Assembly (NCBI GenBank): GCA_007118795.1
Contig: SKQX01000222.1
Coordinates: forward strand, 1 to 6,647
Length of the DNA: 6,647 bases
Source: Thermoflexales bacterium
GTDB lineage: Bacteria; Chloroflexota; Anaerolineae; B4-G1
Direction: 5' to 3'
Positions 6,232-6,647 of the stretch are shown piece by piece. The first letter of the stretch is position 1. The number at the start of each line of letters is the position of its first letter. The notes beneath the pieces were generated by a model. The model did not search any database. It was not told the DNA's origin and saw only the letters and a program-made list of their open reading frames with translations. Both the position numbers and the translations under genes were made by a program.

Positions 6232-6318
6232 TTGTCAACGATTGGTCCAGAGCGACTCGCGGAAAGGCAAGATCCGGAAGATGGGATGTGAGACTAGTGG
6301 AGAGATGGTGAACGTGTG

Positions 6319-6647
6319 ATGCGCATATTACTCGCCGATGAGCGCGCCAAGGTCCGTTCCGCCGTGAGGCTCCTGTTGGAGGAGCAACCCGACATAGAAG
6401 TCCTCGGCGAGGCCGTGGACGCCACCGGGTTGCTAGACTGGATTGGTGCCACCTGTCCCGATGTGGTGCTCCTCGACTGGGAGTTGCCGGGGGCTGAACC
6501 GGAGAACCTTGTCTCCGATATCCGGCGGGGTTGCTCTGGCGTCCACGTGGTGGCGCTAAGCGGCTTGCCGGAGGCCCGCCAGCAGGCGCTGAGGGCCGGG
6601 GCCGACGCTTTCGTCAGCAAGGGAGATCCCCCGGAGCGCTTGCTGCA
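6319..6647 (+). CDS. Response regulator receiver-domain protein, 3' end outside the window
   Basis: Bases 6319-6647 encode 109 residues of an open frame that runs off the window, so the total length is unknown. The visible part is an almost complete receiver (REC) domain: MRILLADER with Asp7-Glu8 as the acidic pair, phosphoacceptor Asp53 in VVLLDWELPG, Ser81 in the usual Thr/Ser switch position (ALSG), and Lys101 in FVSKGDPPERLL. All required chemical roles are filled, so it should accept phosphate. It may be a stand-alone receiver of about 130 residues or carry an output domain beyond the edge. The ATG start is preceded by a weak GGTGA (6307-6311), and GTG 6316 in frame is an alternative. 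A better purine run, GGAGAG (6299-6304), is 14 bases away and abuts a five-codon frame (ATG 6305, MVNV) whose TGA overlaps this ATG, so coupled translation is conceivable. It follows the first regulator on the same strand but has its own apparent promoter. Its kinase is unknown; the large kinase is one candidate. Confidence 0.88.
   Translation, partial: MRILLADERAKVRSAVRLLLEEQPDIEVLGEAVDATGLLDWIGATCPDVVLLDWELPGAEPENLVSDIRRGCSGVHVVALSGLPEARQQALRAGADAFVSKGDPPERLL

Larger units (their letters stand above)
5882..6318. other. 437-bp intergenic region without a convincing gene
   Basis: No plus-strand frame here is open for any useful length. The minus-strand frames that cross it are continuations of frames antisense to the response regulator, and their translations resemble no family. 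What can be seen: hairpins at 5880-5894 and 5961-5983, an imperfect direct repeat at 6027-6056, a small inverted repeat AGGCT/AGCCT at 6141-6155, a larger one at 6163-6180, and a likely promoter near 6231. The middle part (about 5950-6120) may be a degenerate interspersed repeat or remnant, but I cannot identify one. Confidence 0.6.

Noticed and set aside
1..6647. CRISPR array, tRNA, rRNA or transposase gene
   Set aside because: No regularly spaced repeats, no tRNA-like TTCGANTC arm in context, no rRNA signature and no transposase motif were seen on either strand.

Overview
This high-GC bacterial window carries four coding regions: a pantothenate-to-CoA enzyme gene (coaBC, 86-1360, +), a very large soluble multi-sensor histidine kinase (1364-4990, -), a NarL/FixJ-type response regulator transcribed divergently from it (5240-5881, +), and the 5' part of a second response regulator cut off by the window edge (6319-6647, +). 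I suspect a member of the Chloroflexota (Anaerolineae or relatives). The reasons are the lineage variant of CoaBC (PAMD and ASG signatures instead of PAMN and ACG), the long chains of GAF and PAS domains on a NarX-like kinase core, and the style of the last receiver domain (LLDWELPG, SGLPEARQ, FVSKGDPPERLL). This assignment rests on remembered family patterns, not on a search.

Layout. 1-85 is the leader of coaBC, perhaps with the tail of an upstream gene whose stop codon overlaps the coaBC Shine-Dalgarno. coaBC and the kinase converge with only 3 bp between their stop codons, so there is no room for a normal terminator. 4991-5239 is a 249-bp divergent control region. It holds a good sigma70-like promoter for the regulator (TTGCCT, 16 bp, TATACT), an inverted repeat sitting exactly over its -35 box, a weaker possible promoter for the kinase on the opposite strand sharing the -10 region, a 12-bp palindrome in the kinase leader and a strong hairpin in the regulator leader. 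5882-6318 is 437 bp without a convincing gene. It contains several hairpins, an imperfect direct repeat, an 18-bp inverted repeat and a likely extended -10 promoter for the last gene.

How the genes may work together. The kinase has PAS-GAF-GAF-PAS-GAF-GAF sensing modules, no membrane segment, a HisKA_3 phosphoacceptor helix with His1013 and the DxxxQ phosphatase signature, and a complete HATPase domain. Its divergent neighbour has an intact receiver (Asp59) and a LuxR-type DNA-binding domain, so the two form an apparent cognate two-component system sensing a cytoplasmic signal. The second receiver protein may be another output of the same kinase or an independent regulator. coaBC is housekeeping and probably unrelated in function. 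I see no tRNA, rRNA, CRISPR array, transposase or phage gene. The nearest thing to an unexplained system is the combination of the six-sensor-domain kinase, its divergent regulator and the structured control region between them.
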